This document shows positions 16,054 through 24,617 of a stretch of 64,000 nt of DNA, piece by piece. Under the pieces are notes generated by a model. That model was not told where the DNA came from, did not search any database, and worked only from the letters and a program-made list of their open reading frames with translations. The stretch covers positions 620,001-684,000 of the forward strand of contig NZ_CP139195.1 of NCBI RefSeq assembly GCF_034057115.1, given 5' to 3'. The DNA comes from Pseudomonas sp. AN-1 (GTDB lineage Bacteria; Pseudomonadota; Gammaproteobacteria; Pseudomonadales; Pseudomonadaceae). The position numbers were made by a program, and so were the translations under genes. The first letter of the stretch is position 1. Each line of letters opens with the position of its first letter.

Positions 16054-17112
16054 TCAGATCGCCTTGAACAACGGGCTGCGCACCTGCTGGGCATCGGCCG
16101 CCGAGATGAACTTCTCGGTGTAGATGTCGCGCTCGAACAGGCGGCCCTGCATCAGGGTGGTGATGCAGGAGTCGATCATCAGCGGCGGGCCGCACAGGTA
16201 GGCCTTGTGGCCGCGGAAGTCGTTGGCGAAGTATTCCTTTGCCGCCTCGTGGACGAAGCCGCGGAAACCCTGCCAGTCGGTGCCTTCCGCCTCGTGGGAG
16301 AGCGCCGGCACGTACTTGAAGTTGGGGTACCGTTCGGCTAGGGCGAGGAACTCGTCGTGGTAGTACAGCTCGCTGAGGTTGCGCTGGCCGTAGATCAGGG
16401 TGATCGGCTTGGCGAAGCCCTCGGCCAGCAGGTCGAGGATCATCGAACGCGGGCTGGACAGGCCAGAACCGCCGGCCATGAAGATCACCGGCAGGTCGGC
16501 GGACTTCTTCACGAAGAAGCGTCCGTAGGGACCGGTCAGGTGTACCCGCTCACCCACCTTCATCTGCTCGTGCACGTAGAGGGTACCGCGCCCGCCAGGC
16601 ACGACGCGGATGTTCAGCTCCAGCTCATCGGCACCCGGCACGCTGGCGATGGAAAACGCCCGGCTGCCGATGCCGTCTGGCAGCATCAGGTTGATGTACT
16701 GGCCGGCCTGGAACTGCACGCCTCCGGCGTCTTCGAGCTTGATCCAGACACCCTTGATGGTCGGCGTCAGCGATTCGATACGGCTGACGGTGCCGTAATA
16801 GTCACGTACCGGCAGGTTCAGCGAATCCGGATCTTCCTCGATCTCGGCTTCGATGGTGATGTCGCCCTGCGCGGTGGCGCAGCACGCGAGGCACTTCTGC
16901 TCCTCGCGCTCGAAGTCCATCAGGGCGAAGGTGGAGGCTTCGCCCTGCTCGATCTCGCCGTCGGTGACCTGCACCTTGCAGGTGGCGCATAGGCCATGGC
17001 CGCAGGCGTGTGGCAGGTAGATGCCGGCGCGCAGCGCGGCGTCGAGGATGGTCTGACCTTCCTCGATCTCGATGGTCTGGCCAAGCGGCTCAATGGTCAG
17101 TTCGTAGCTCAT
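16054..17112 (-). CDS. dmpP: Phenol hydroxylase reductase component (P5)
   Basis: 352 residues. The N-terminal plant-type ferredoxin domain has CGHGLCATC and LACC as cluster ligands. An FAD domain (SRAFSIAS and GPYGRF) and an NAD domain (FMAGGSGLSSPRSMI, YLCGPPLMID) follow. It passes electrons from NADH to the diiron oxygenase DmpLNO. It is the last gene of the upper operon, 14 nt after dmpO. Confidence 0.97.
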   Translation of the reverse strand: MSYELTIEPLGQTIEIEEGQTILDAALRAGIYLPHACGHGLCATCKVQVTDGEIEQGEASTFALMDFEREEQKCLACCATAQGDITIEAEIEEDPDSLNLPVRDYYGTVSRIESLTPTIKGVWIKLEDAGGVQFQAGQYINLMLPDGIGSRAFSIASVPGADELELNIRVVPGGRGTLYVHEQMKVGERVHLTGPYGRFFVKKSADLPVIFMAGGSGLSSPRSMILDLLAEGFAKPITLIYGQRNLSELYYHDEFLALAERYPNFKYVPALSHEAEGTDWQGFRGFVHEAAKEYFANDFRGHKAYLCGPPLMIDSCITTLMQGRLFERDIYTEKFISAADAQQVRSPLFKAI

Positions 17113-17126
17113 GGCGCGCCCTCCTC

Positions 17127-17483
17127 TCAGTTCACCGGAACCAGGCTGTTCAGGCCCGGGGTGCGCATGCGCAGCTGTTCCTTGTGGCCGATGCCGTTGG
17201 CCTCCAGGCTGGCGGCATAGTCCGGCACCCACGGCTGGTTGCCCTTGAGCCACTGGACCGTGTTCCAGTCAATGGCGGCGGCGTCCGGGTCAGCCTGCAG
17301 CAGCGGTTGCAGCTGCTGGTCGATCAGTTCGCCGAGGGTGGTTTGCGGGTCGGCGCGAAGCATGATGGGCGCGCAGATCAGCAGGTGGTGGTCCCAGCTG
17401 ATGAACAGCAGCTGCTTGCCCTTGTAGTTCTCCAGCGCGTCACGGGAAACGCCTATGTATTCTTTGCGGGAAACGACGGCCAT
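17127..17483 (-). CDS. dmpO: Phenol hydroxylase small oxygenase subunit (P4)
   Basis: 118 residues, the usual size for DmpO. It begins MAVVSRKEYIGVSRDALENYKGKQLLFISWDHHLL. It is the gamma-type subunit of the (LNO)2 diiron hydroxylase. The start is placed at this ATG by family match; the longer upstream frame overlaps the dmpN end. Confidence 0.94.
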   Translation of the reverse strand: MAVVSRKEYIGVSRDALENYKGKQLLFISWDHHLLICAPIMLRADPQTTLGELIDQQLQPLLQADPDAAAIDWNTVQWLKGNQPWVPDYAASLEANGIGHKEQLRMRTPGLNSLVPVN

Positions 17484-17550
17484 TTTGATCTTCCTTCTTA
17501 TTTTGTTCGCGGGCAGTGGCCGGAGCGAACCCCGGCCACGCCGTCGGGCG

Positions 17551-19074
17551 TTACTGGTTGGAGGTGGCCTGGGCGCGCCACTGCTCGAAGTTCTGGCGGT
17601 CCTGGGAAGTGACGTAGTCGCCGTTGTCCTGGCCATTTTTGAGGAAGGCCCAGTCCATCCAGGCACCCAGGTCGCCATCGACCGGATCGCGCATCAGCGC
17701 CGGCATCGGCAGCCAGGCCTGGATGTACTTCTCCGGCTCGTTGTCGAAGATGTCCTTACAGCCGTCGGAGCAGAAGTGGTACTTCTCGCCCTTGTAGACC
17801 GACTCGCGATGGCAGGTCATGGTCGGGTCGCCGGGCTCGGTGAACACGGTGGGCAGCTGGCAGCACTGGCACAGCTTGGACAGGCCGAAGTTGTTGAACG
17901 GCGCGCCGGTGGCGGCTTCGTGCTTCTTGATGTGCTCCCAACGCGGACGGTAGTACTTGTCGAAGGTGGTCGGATACTTCTTCGACAGCCAGTCCATGTC
18001 CTCGTCGGACGGGATCCACACGTGGAAGGCGGTGCCGAACTTCCACTGGTACAGCGCCAGCATGAACTGGTGGGAAATGTGGTCCACCGCTTCCTCGGCC
18101 TGATCCCAGCCCTTCGGCGGACGGATGCCGTAGCGGGCCAGGTCCTTGAACAACGCGCCGCCGTTCTCCACGCCGTAGATGTTCCAAGCCTCGCGCCAGC
18201 TCATCACGCGCTTGGGCAGCATGTAGTCCATCATGGTGCTGACCAGGCCCAGCACGCGGAAACCGCGCCAGAACCACTTGTCGATCCAGCCCTGGACGAT
18301 CGGCAGGTTGTCCGGATCCTGCTCGAGCATGAACTTGATGCACTCGAGGCCCAGGGTCATGTGCCGCGCCTCGTCGGACTGCGACGAGAAGCCGAAGGTG
18401 ACGGTGGCCATGTCGCCGTTGTAGGCGGCGCCGGACATGAACGGCACGAACAGCAGGTTGGTCAGCACGTATTCGAAGCTGAAACCGATGGCAATCATGA
18501 ACTCGAACGGGCCGGCGGCCATGGCGTCGTCGAAGAACGAGCGGGCCACCGAGGTGTACCAGATACGGTCACGATGCTCGGCGAAGGCGTGGAAGCCGTT
18601 GTAGAACTTGTTGTAGTTGGACAGCGCGTGGATCTGCGTCTGCGCGTGGCGGATCTCGTCGATGGCCTGCATCTGGCAGGCGACCTGGGTGCCGACACCA
18701 GGGAACTCGCGACCGACGCGGGCGAAGCCTTTGTGGGCGCTGTACTCGCCGGGGCTGATGGCCTGCAGGAATATCCTCAGCGCCGACAGGTAGCGGGCGT
18801 CGGTGATCTGCAGGTGGCCGTTGTTCTGCGCATGGGCATCTATGATGGCGTAGAACTTGCGCTCCTTCTCGGCCTGGTACTTCCAGTAGGAGTCCATGGT
18901 CAGGCGGAAGGGGTCTTCCCACTTGTCCCAGTCGTGGATCTTGATGCCTTCATACTGCACGTAGGGGAACACTTCCTCTTTGGTGCGATAAGTTGGCTCC
19001 CAGCCCAGATCGCGGGTGAACAGCTTGTACTTGTCTTTCAGGCTCAGCTTCTTGTTGGCAGCTTTCATGTCCAT
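17551..19074 (-). CDS. dmpN: Phenol hydroxylase large (catalytic diiron) subunit (P3)
   Basis: 507 residues. DEIRHAQ and DEARHM are the two Glu-x2-His diiron half-sites. A C-terminal YHS-type domain with CQCCQLP and TCHRESVYKGEKYHFCSDGC is as expected for DmpN. The enzyme ortho-hydroxylates phenol to catechol. ATG at 19074 was chosen because GAGGA lies 7 nt upstream and because it avoids overlap with dmpM. Confidence 0.98.
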   Translation of the reverse strand: MDMKAANKKLSLKDKYKLFTRDLGWEPTYRTKEEVFPYVQYEGIKIHDWDKWEDPFRLTMDSYWKYQAEKERKFYAIIDAHAQNNGHLQITDARYLSALRIFLQAISPGEYSAHKGFARVGREFPGVGTQVACQMQAIDEIRHAQTQIHALSNYNKFYNGFHAFAEHRDRIWYTSVARSFFDDAMAAGPFEFMIAIGFSFEYVLTNLLFVPFMSGAAYNGDMATVTFGFSSQSDEARHMTLGLECIKFMLEQDPDNLPIVQGWIDKWFWRGFRVLGLVSTMMDYMLPKRVMSWREAWNIYGVENGGALFKDLARYGIRPPKGWDQAEEAVDHISHQFMLALYQWKFGTAFHVWIPSDEDMDWLSKKYPTTFDKYYRPRWEHIKKHEAATGAPFNNFGLSKLCQCCQLPTVFTEPGDPTMTCHRESVYKGEKYHFCSDGCKDIFDNEPEKYIQAWLPMPALMRDPVDGDLGAWMDWAFLKNGQDNGDYVTSQDRQNFEQWRAQATSNQ

Positions 19075-19088
19075 GGCGGAGTCCTCGC

Positions 19089-19358
19089 TCACTCGTTCCA
19101 GGTCAGGGTCAGGGTGTCTTCGTCTTCGTCGACGTTACCGGACAGCGTGATCAGATTGATCTGCAGTTCCTGCAGGTCGTAGCTGCGGCCGAGCTGCTCC
19201 TCGATGGTGTCCTTGCGGATCACCAGTCGGCCGGGCGCGTTGATCTTGACCATCGCCGGTTCGCGGTTGACCACCGCCTGGGGGTTGTCGAGCTCGATCG
19301 CTTCGATGATCGGGCGGGTTTCTTCGTTGGCTTGCAGGGCAATGAATACGGTGGACAT
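19089..19358 (-). CDS. dmpM: Phenol hydroxylase activator (coupling) protein (P2)
   Basis: 89 residues. MSTVFIALQANEETRPIIEAIE is the start of the cofactorless effector protein that tunes electron transfer and product release in bacterial multicomponent monooxygenases. It sits 11 nt after dmpL and 14 nt before dmpN. Confidence 0.95.
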   Translation of the reverse strand: MSTVFIALQANEETRPIIEAIELDNPQAVVNREPAMVKINAPGRLVIRKDTIEEQLGRSYDLQELQINLITLSGNVDEDEDTLTLTWNE

Positions 19359-19369
19359 GGGTGAGCCTC

Positions 19370-20368
19370 TCAGAGCGCGATGCCGGTTTTTTCGATGCGC
19401 GCCTTGAAGGCGGCTACTTGTTCGCTGACCAGGTCGTCGGCGTCGGCGTCGGCGCCGAACACCTGCTCGACCACCGGCAGCACGGCGGATGCCGCGCGGC
19501 ACTTCCAAGCGTTGATCCACTCCTGCAGCTGGGCACGGTTGTGCTCAGACTCGCCGGCGGCGACCTTGAGCACGGCATCGACCCACTTCTTGGTTTCGTC
19601 GAACCAGTCGCTCATGAACTGGGTGAGCATGGCCACGGTGGAACCGCCCTTGCTCGACAGGTGGTCGTCGACGATGCGCTCGTAGACCAGCGGATAGAGC
19701 AGGCCGTCGAGGGCGACGTTCTGCGCCACGAACAGCTCGAACGGATCGCGCAGCGCCAGGCAGTCTTCGACGTAGCGGCGCAGCGGCTGCCAGGCCTCGC
19801 CGTCGAGCCAGGCGGACTTGCCAGCCTCCAGCGCCTCGGTGCCACCGAGCAGCAGGCCCAGGCGCGACAGGTACTGGGCGATGCCCAGGTTGTCCATGGC
19901 TTGGTAGATGCACGGCTGGGTGAAGGTGGTGGCGTAGCCGTAGCCGCAGATGAAGGTGTTGTTCTGGTTGGCGCCCCAGGCGGCGTGGCGCAGCGGCACC
20001 AACAGGTCGAGGGCCAGCTGGCGCAGCTCGGCCGGCAGTAGGTCGGCCAAGCCACGGCTTTCGACGAAGGCAAAGTTGGCCTCCATGCTGTCCTGCTGGC
20101 GGGCACGGGTCAGGGTGTAGGTGCTGTAGTAGAACTGGCGCGGATCCTTGAGGGCGTACCAGTCCTGCATGACGATCTTGGTGATGCTGGTGTCGTACAG
20201 CTCCTGATCCGGATCCCAGGTCGGACGGTAATGCAGGTTCTCGGCTGCCTGGATGTCGTAGCTGCCTTCCTGGTAGCGCGAGGCCGGCTTGTCACCAAAG
20301 CGGCGGACCAGGTGGTCGAAGGTGTTGCGCAGCGGCTGGATGCTCACCGTGCGAAGGTCGATTTGCAT
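19370..20368 (-). CDS. dmpL: Phenol hydroxylase beta-type oxygenase subunit (P1)
   Basis: 332 residues, the usual DmpL size. It begins MQIDLRTVSIQPLRNTFDHLVRRFG, followed by KPASRYQEGSYDIQAAENLHYRP. It has the ferritin-like fold without the iron ligands and scaffolds the hydroxylase. A CA-rich stretch (AACAAGAACAACAAAA) lies 40-55 nt upstream, in the 60-nt gap after dmpK. Confidence 0.96.
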   Translation of the reverse strand: MQIDLRTVSIQPLRNTFDHLVRRFGDKPASRYQEGSYDIQAAENLHYRPTWDPDQELYDTSITKIVMQDWYALKDPRQFYYSTYTLTRARQQDSMEANFAFVESRGLADLLPAELRQLALDLLVPLRHAAWGANQNNTFICGYGYATTFTQPCIYQAMDNLGIAQYLSRLGLLLGGTEALEAGKSAWLDGEAWQPLRRYVEDCLALRDPFELFVAQNVALDGLLYPLVYERIVDDHLSSKGGSTVAMLTQFMSDWFDETKKWVDAVLKVAAGESEHNRAQLQEWINAWKCRAASAVLPVVEQVFGADADADDLVSEQVAAFKARIEKTGIAL

Positions 20369-20428
20369 GCTCGTTCTCCTGCTGGCACTGCGCGTTACGC
20401 AGCGCCGTTTTGTTGTTCTTGTTGCTGT

Positions 20429-20719
20429 TCAGGCTTTGAAGCGGGTCTGGGTAGCGTCGGCGAGGCTCCAGTCCCAGTCACTCGGCTCTTCCGTCCCAGT
20501 GCCCTCCTCCCGCGGTGGCAGCATTTCCACCTGGTTGGCCGCGCAGAACTCGGCGAAGGCCTCGGGACTGAGGATCATTTCGACGATCAGGTCGGGCTCG
20601 CCGATGGCGAAGTCGAACTCGATGAAGCCGCCGGCTCGCTCGCCGGTGACCCGTACCCAGCGTTTGCGGGTATCGAGGTTGGCCGGCACCATTTCCACCA
20701 GTTGCTCGGGACGGGTCAT
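20429..20719 (-). CDS. dmpK: Phenol hydroxylase assembly protein (P0)
   Basis: 96 residues. DTRKRWVRVTGERAGGFIEFDFAIGEPDLIVEMIL matches the DmpK/PhhK family. In strain CF600 this protein helps assemble active iron-loaded hydroxylase and is inhibitory in excess. Position directly before dmpL is standard; position directly after dmpB is not. Confidence 0.93.
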   Translation of the reverse strand: MTRPEQLVEMVPANLDTRKRWVRVTGERAGGFIEFDFAIGEPDLIVEMILSPEAFAEFCAANQVEMLPPREEGTGTEEPSDWDWSLADATQTRFKA

Positions 20720-20730
20720 GGCCGCTCTCC

Positions 20731-21660
20731 TCAGGTCACTACGGTGAGGAAGGTTTCGTGCAGCTTGCGCTGCGGGTAGTCGAGTCCCTGGCCGAAGTTG
20801 TCGAAGGTCCAGGTGATCGGCTCGTAGTCCGGGTACGGCTGGTAGCCGCCCATGAAGGTCTCGAAGCGGTTGCCCGAGGGGTCCCAGGCGTAGATGGTGC
20901 AGCCACGGGTGACGCCGTGGCGGGTCGGGCCGATGTCGACGTTGACCAGATTCATCGACATGATGTCGCCGGCGCGCAGCACCTGCTCCCAGCTCTCCAT
21001 CAGGAACGAGCAGTGGTGCAGCTTGCCCGGCTCCGGGTATTCGGCGAAGGCGATGTCGTGGACCTTGTGCGAGCAGGACAGCCAGATCGCCGCGTTGCCC
21101 TGACCGTCGGGGGTGAGCACGCGCTCGACCAGGTAGAAGCCCAGCACCTCAGTGAAGATCTTCTGCACCTCGGCGATGTTCGGCCCGTACATCAGGGCGT
21201 GATCGAGGCGTACCGGGCCGATGCCATGCTCGCGCGCCTGGGTCCAGGGCGCCGGGTTGACCAGACCGGCGCCGTTGCCGACTGAGGTCATCTCGGCGTA
21301 CAGCTCGATCAGGTGGCCGGAGGGCAGTTCAAAGCGCACGCGCTCGCCGGTTTCCAGCATCTCGCCGGCCGGGATGCGGGTGGTGGTCAGGCCGTAGGCC
21401 TTGAGGTCGGCGTCGAGTTGCTCGAGGGTGGCCTTGTCCAACACCTTGAAGCCGAAGAAGTCGATGCCGGCGCTGTCCGCCTCGCGGATCACATAGCTGT
21501 GGTGATCGCGCTCGTCCCAGCACTTGAAGTAGACGCGGCCCTGCGCATCGCGCCCGGTTTCCACCAGGCCCAGCACGTCGCGGTAGAAGAGGACGCTTTC
21601 TTCGAGGTTCAGTACACGGACCTGGGCATGGCCCGGCCGCAGCACACCTGTCATCGCCAT
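20731..21660 (-). CDS. dmpB: Catechol 2,3-dioxygenase
   Basis: 309 residues, a two-domain extradiol dioxygenase of the vicinal oxygen chelate fold. The iron ligands are the His in RLDHALMYG, the His in KLHHCSF and the Glu in NRFETF; DIGPTRHGVTRG carries the conserved active-site His. It opens catechol to 2-hydroxymuconic semialdehyde. It is the first gene behind the sigma-54 promoter, ahead of the hydroxylase genes, unlike the classic dmp order where it follows dmpP and dmpQ. GGAG lies 8 nt before the ATG. Confidence 0.97.
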   Translation of the reverse strand: MAMTGVLRPGHAQVRVLNLEESVLFYRDVLGLVETGRDAQGRVYFKCWDERDHHSYVIREADSAGIDFFGFKVLDKATLEQLDADLKAYGLTTTRIPAGEMLETGERVRFELPSGHLIELYAEMTSVGNGAGLVNPAPWTQAREHGIGPVRLDHALMYGPNIAEVQKIFTEVLGFYLVERVLTPDGQGNAAIWLSCSHKVHDIAFAEYPEPGKLHHCSFLMESWEQVLRAGDIMSMNLVNVDIGPTRHGVTRGCTIYAWDPSGNRFETFMGGYQPYPDYEPITWTFDNFGQGLDYPQRKLHETFLTVVT

Positions 21661-21755
21661 TTGTTGTCTCCATTATTTAGCTTGATGCGGTTTGGTTGCC
21701 TGTCCGGTTGGTGATGCTGTCCGGGCAGACGGTCTTGCTATCGACGCCAGATACA

Positions 21756-21773
21756 TTGCAGGGGCGATGCCAA
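21756..21773 (-). promoter_or_regulatory. Sigma-54 (-24/-12) promoter of dmpB-KLMNOP
   Basis: The minus strand reads TTGGCATCGCCCCTGCAA. The invariant GG and GC are separated by exactly 10 nt, and the element is close to the TGGCAC-N5-TTGCA consensus. It is about 95 bp upstream of the dmpB start, as expected for a promoter driven by the DmpR-like activator encoded nearby. Confidence 0.82.
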
Positions 21774-21779
21774 CTTTCC

Positions 21780-21792
21780 CAACTCATTGATT
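21780..21792 (-). promoter_or_regulatory. IHF binding site
   Basis: AATCAATGAGTTG on the minus strand matches the IHF consensus WATCAANNNNTTR at every defined position. It lies 6 bp upstream of the -24 box, between the promoter and the putative activator sites, where DNA bending would be needed. Confidence 0.65.
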
Positions 21793-21842
21793 TACAAGGG
21801 TTTAACTGCAAATCCGGGTGACCGGAGCGAACGGCTGGCATG

Positions 21843-21882
21843 ACGCTTTTGTCCTGCGGCCTGTTTCGCCTTACAAAAGCGT
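21843..21882. promoter_or_regulatory. Putative upstream activator sequence for the DmpR-like regulator
   Basis: The inverted repeat ACGCTTTTGT-N20-ACAAAAGCGT is centred about 115 bp upstream of the expected transcription start. The position suits an enhancer for a sigma-54 activator. The sequence differs from the TTGATCAATTGATCAA type known for XylR and DmpR, so assignment rests on position and symmetry. The rest of the 21661-22270 gap contains one family B repeat and no gene. Confidence 0.45.
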
Positions 21883-22131
21883 AAAGGTGCAGCGCAAAAA
21901 AATGCGGGTATCTGCAGGCAGTTGACGGGACGTGGAGCGCGCAAGGGAGCGGAGTGTGCGGAGAAGATGCGCTCCGGACGCTGGCAGGCCGGCAGTCGAG
22001 TCCGGAAAAGGCCGTCTACCGCGGGTTCCGGACGCCAGCGCCGAGCAGCGGCGGCATGTGCTGTACGTTTTGGTCACGCCAAACGGGGGTAAGCGCCTGA
22101 TGTTTGTGTCCGGCGTGGCGGTAGGATTTGC

Positions 22132-22193
22132 GTAGGGTGCGCCGTGCGCACCGGGAAACCGGCGAGTTCCATGGTGCGCATGGCGCACCCTAC
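22132..22193. repeat. Family B 62-bp palindrome, copy 3
   Basis: It runs from GTAGGGTGCGCCGTGCGCACC to GGTGCGCATGGCGCACCC plus TAC. Arms and length match the two copies at 3788 and 3885. It lies between the dmp promoter region and the thioesterase gene. Confidence 0.85.
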
Positions 22194-22270
22194 ACAGCGC
22201 CCGGTACGCTGGCCGCGCCTGCCGCCCTGTAGTAGCTTCGGTTGCCAACCATTTCCCAGGGAGGACAGTC

Positions 22271-22681
22271 ATGGCCAGCAAAGAAGAAATCGCCGCGTTC
22301 ATCGCCACCGAGTTCCCGCAGACCAAGTGCATGGTGGAGAAGGTCGGCGACGGCGGCGCCACGGTCTGGCACCCGGTCGGTCACGACGAGCTGCGCCCCG
22401 GCGGCACGGTTTCCGGGCCGGTGCTGATGAGCATCGCCGACGTCGCCCTGTACGTGGCGATCCTCGGCGAGATCGGCATGGTGCCGATGGCGGTGACCAC
22501 CAACCTGACCGCCAACTTCCTGCGCAAGCCGTCGGGAGAGAAGAACATCGTCGGCGTCTGCAAGTTGATCAAGGTCGGCAAGACGCTGGTGGTCGGCGAG
22601 GTCTCGCTGTACTCGGAAGGCTCGGAGGATGCGGTGGCGCACGTGGTCGGCACCTACTCGATCCCGCCGCGCCGGGAGTGA
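22271..22681 (+). CDS. PaaI-like hotdog-fold thioesterase
   Basis: 136 residues. GGTVSGPVLMSIADVALYVAIL carries the conserved Gly and Asp of the hotdog active-site helix; TTNLTANFLRKPSG is the following strand. It should hydrolyse aromatic or short acyl-CoA thioesters and relieve CoA trapping. It is the only plus-strand gene in the 16-33 kb part, lying between the regulator and the operon it controls. AGGGAGGA precedes the ATG. Confidence 0.85.
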   Translation: MASKEEIAAFIATEFPQTKCMVEKVGDGGATVWHPVGHDELRPGGTVSGPVLMSIADVALYVAILGEIGMVPMAVTTNLTANFLRKPSGEKNIVGVCKLIKVGKTLVVGEVSLYSEGSEDAVAHVVGTYSIPPRRE

Positions 22682-22688
22682 TGGACTG

Positions 22689-22714
22689 GCGCCTTTCCGA
22701 GGCCGGAAAGGCGC
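22689..22714. terminator. Hairpin between convergent thioesterase and dmpR-like genes
   Basis: GCGCCTTTCCG-N4-CGGAAAGGCGC is an 11-bp perfect stem in the 45-nt convergent gap. It has no clear U-tract on either strand, so it is probably a bidirectional transcript end rather than a strong intrinsic terminator. Confidence 0.55.
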
Positions 22715-22726
22715 GCCGAATCCCTG

Positions 22727-24427
<1,701 letters not shown>

Positions 24428-24617
24428 GAATCCTCTCCCCCTGGCCGGCTCGCGGGCGGGCAGGTACTGCGGGGTGGCAACCCCTCCTGCCCGGCTCTTG
24501 GCCGGCTTTGTCGTGATGGTCCCGTGTGGAAGCGGGACAGGCGGCCGACAACTTAAGTCATCGGCCGCCCGGATGCCACTAGCGCTTGGTCAGACCAGGG
24601 CCGCCCCTACAACGGGA

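Noticed and set aside
22120-22136. Second sigma-54-like promoter (TGGCGGTAGGATTTGC) on the plus strand before the thioesterase
   Set aside because: The spacing between GG and GC is 11, not 10, and it overlaps a family B repeat.
24600-24616. Eighth family A repeat suggested by GCCCCTAC next to the MMPL stop
   Set aside because: Only the short outer edge matches; there is no GAATTCATTCGC arm on either side.
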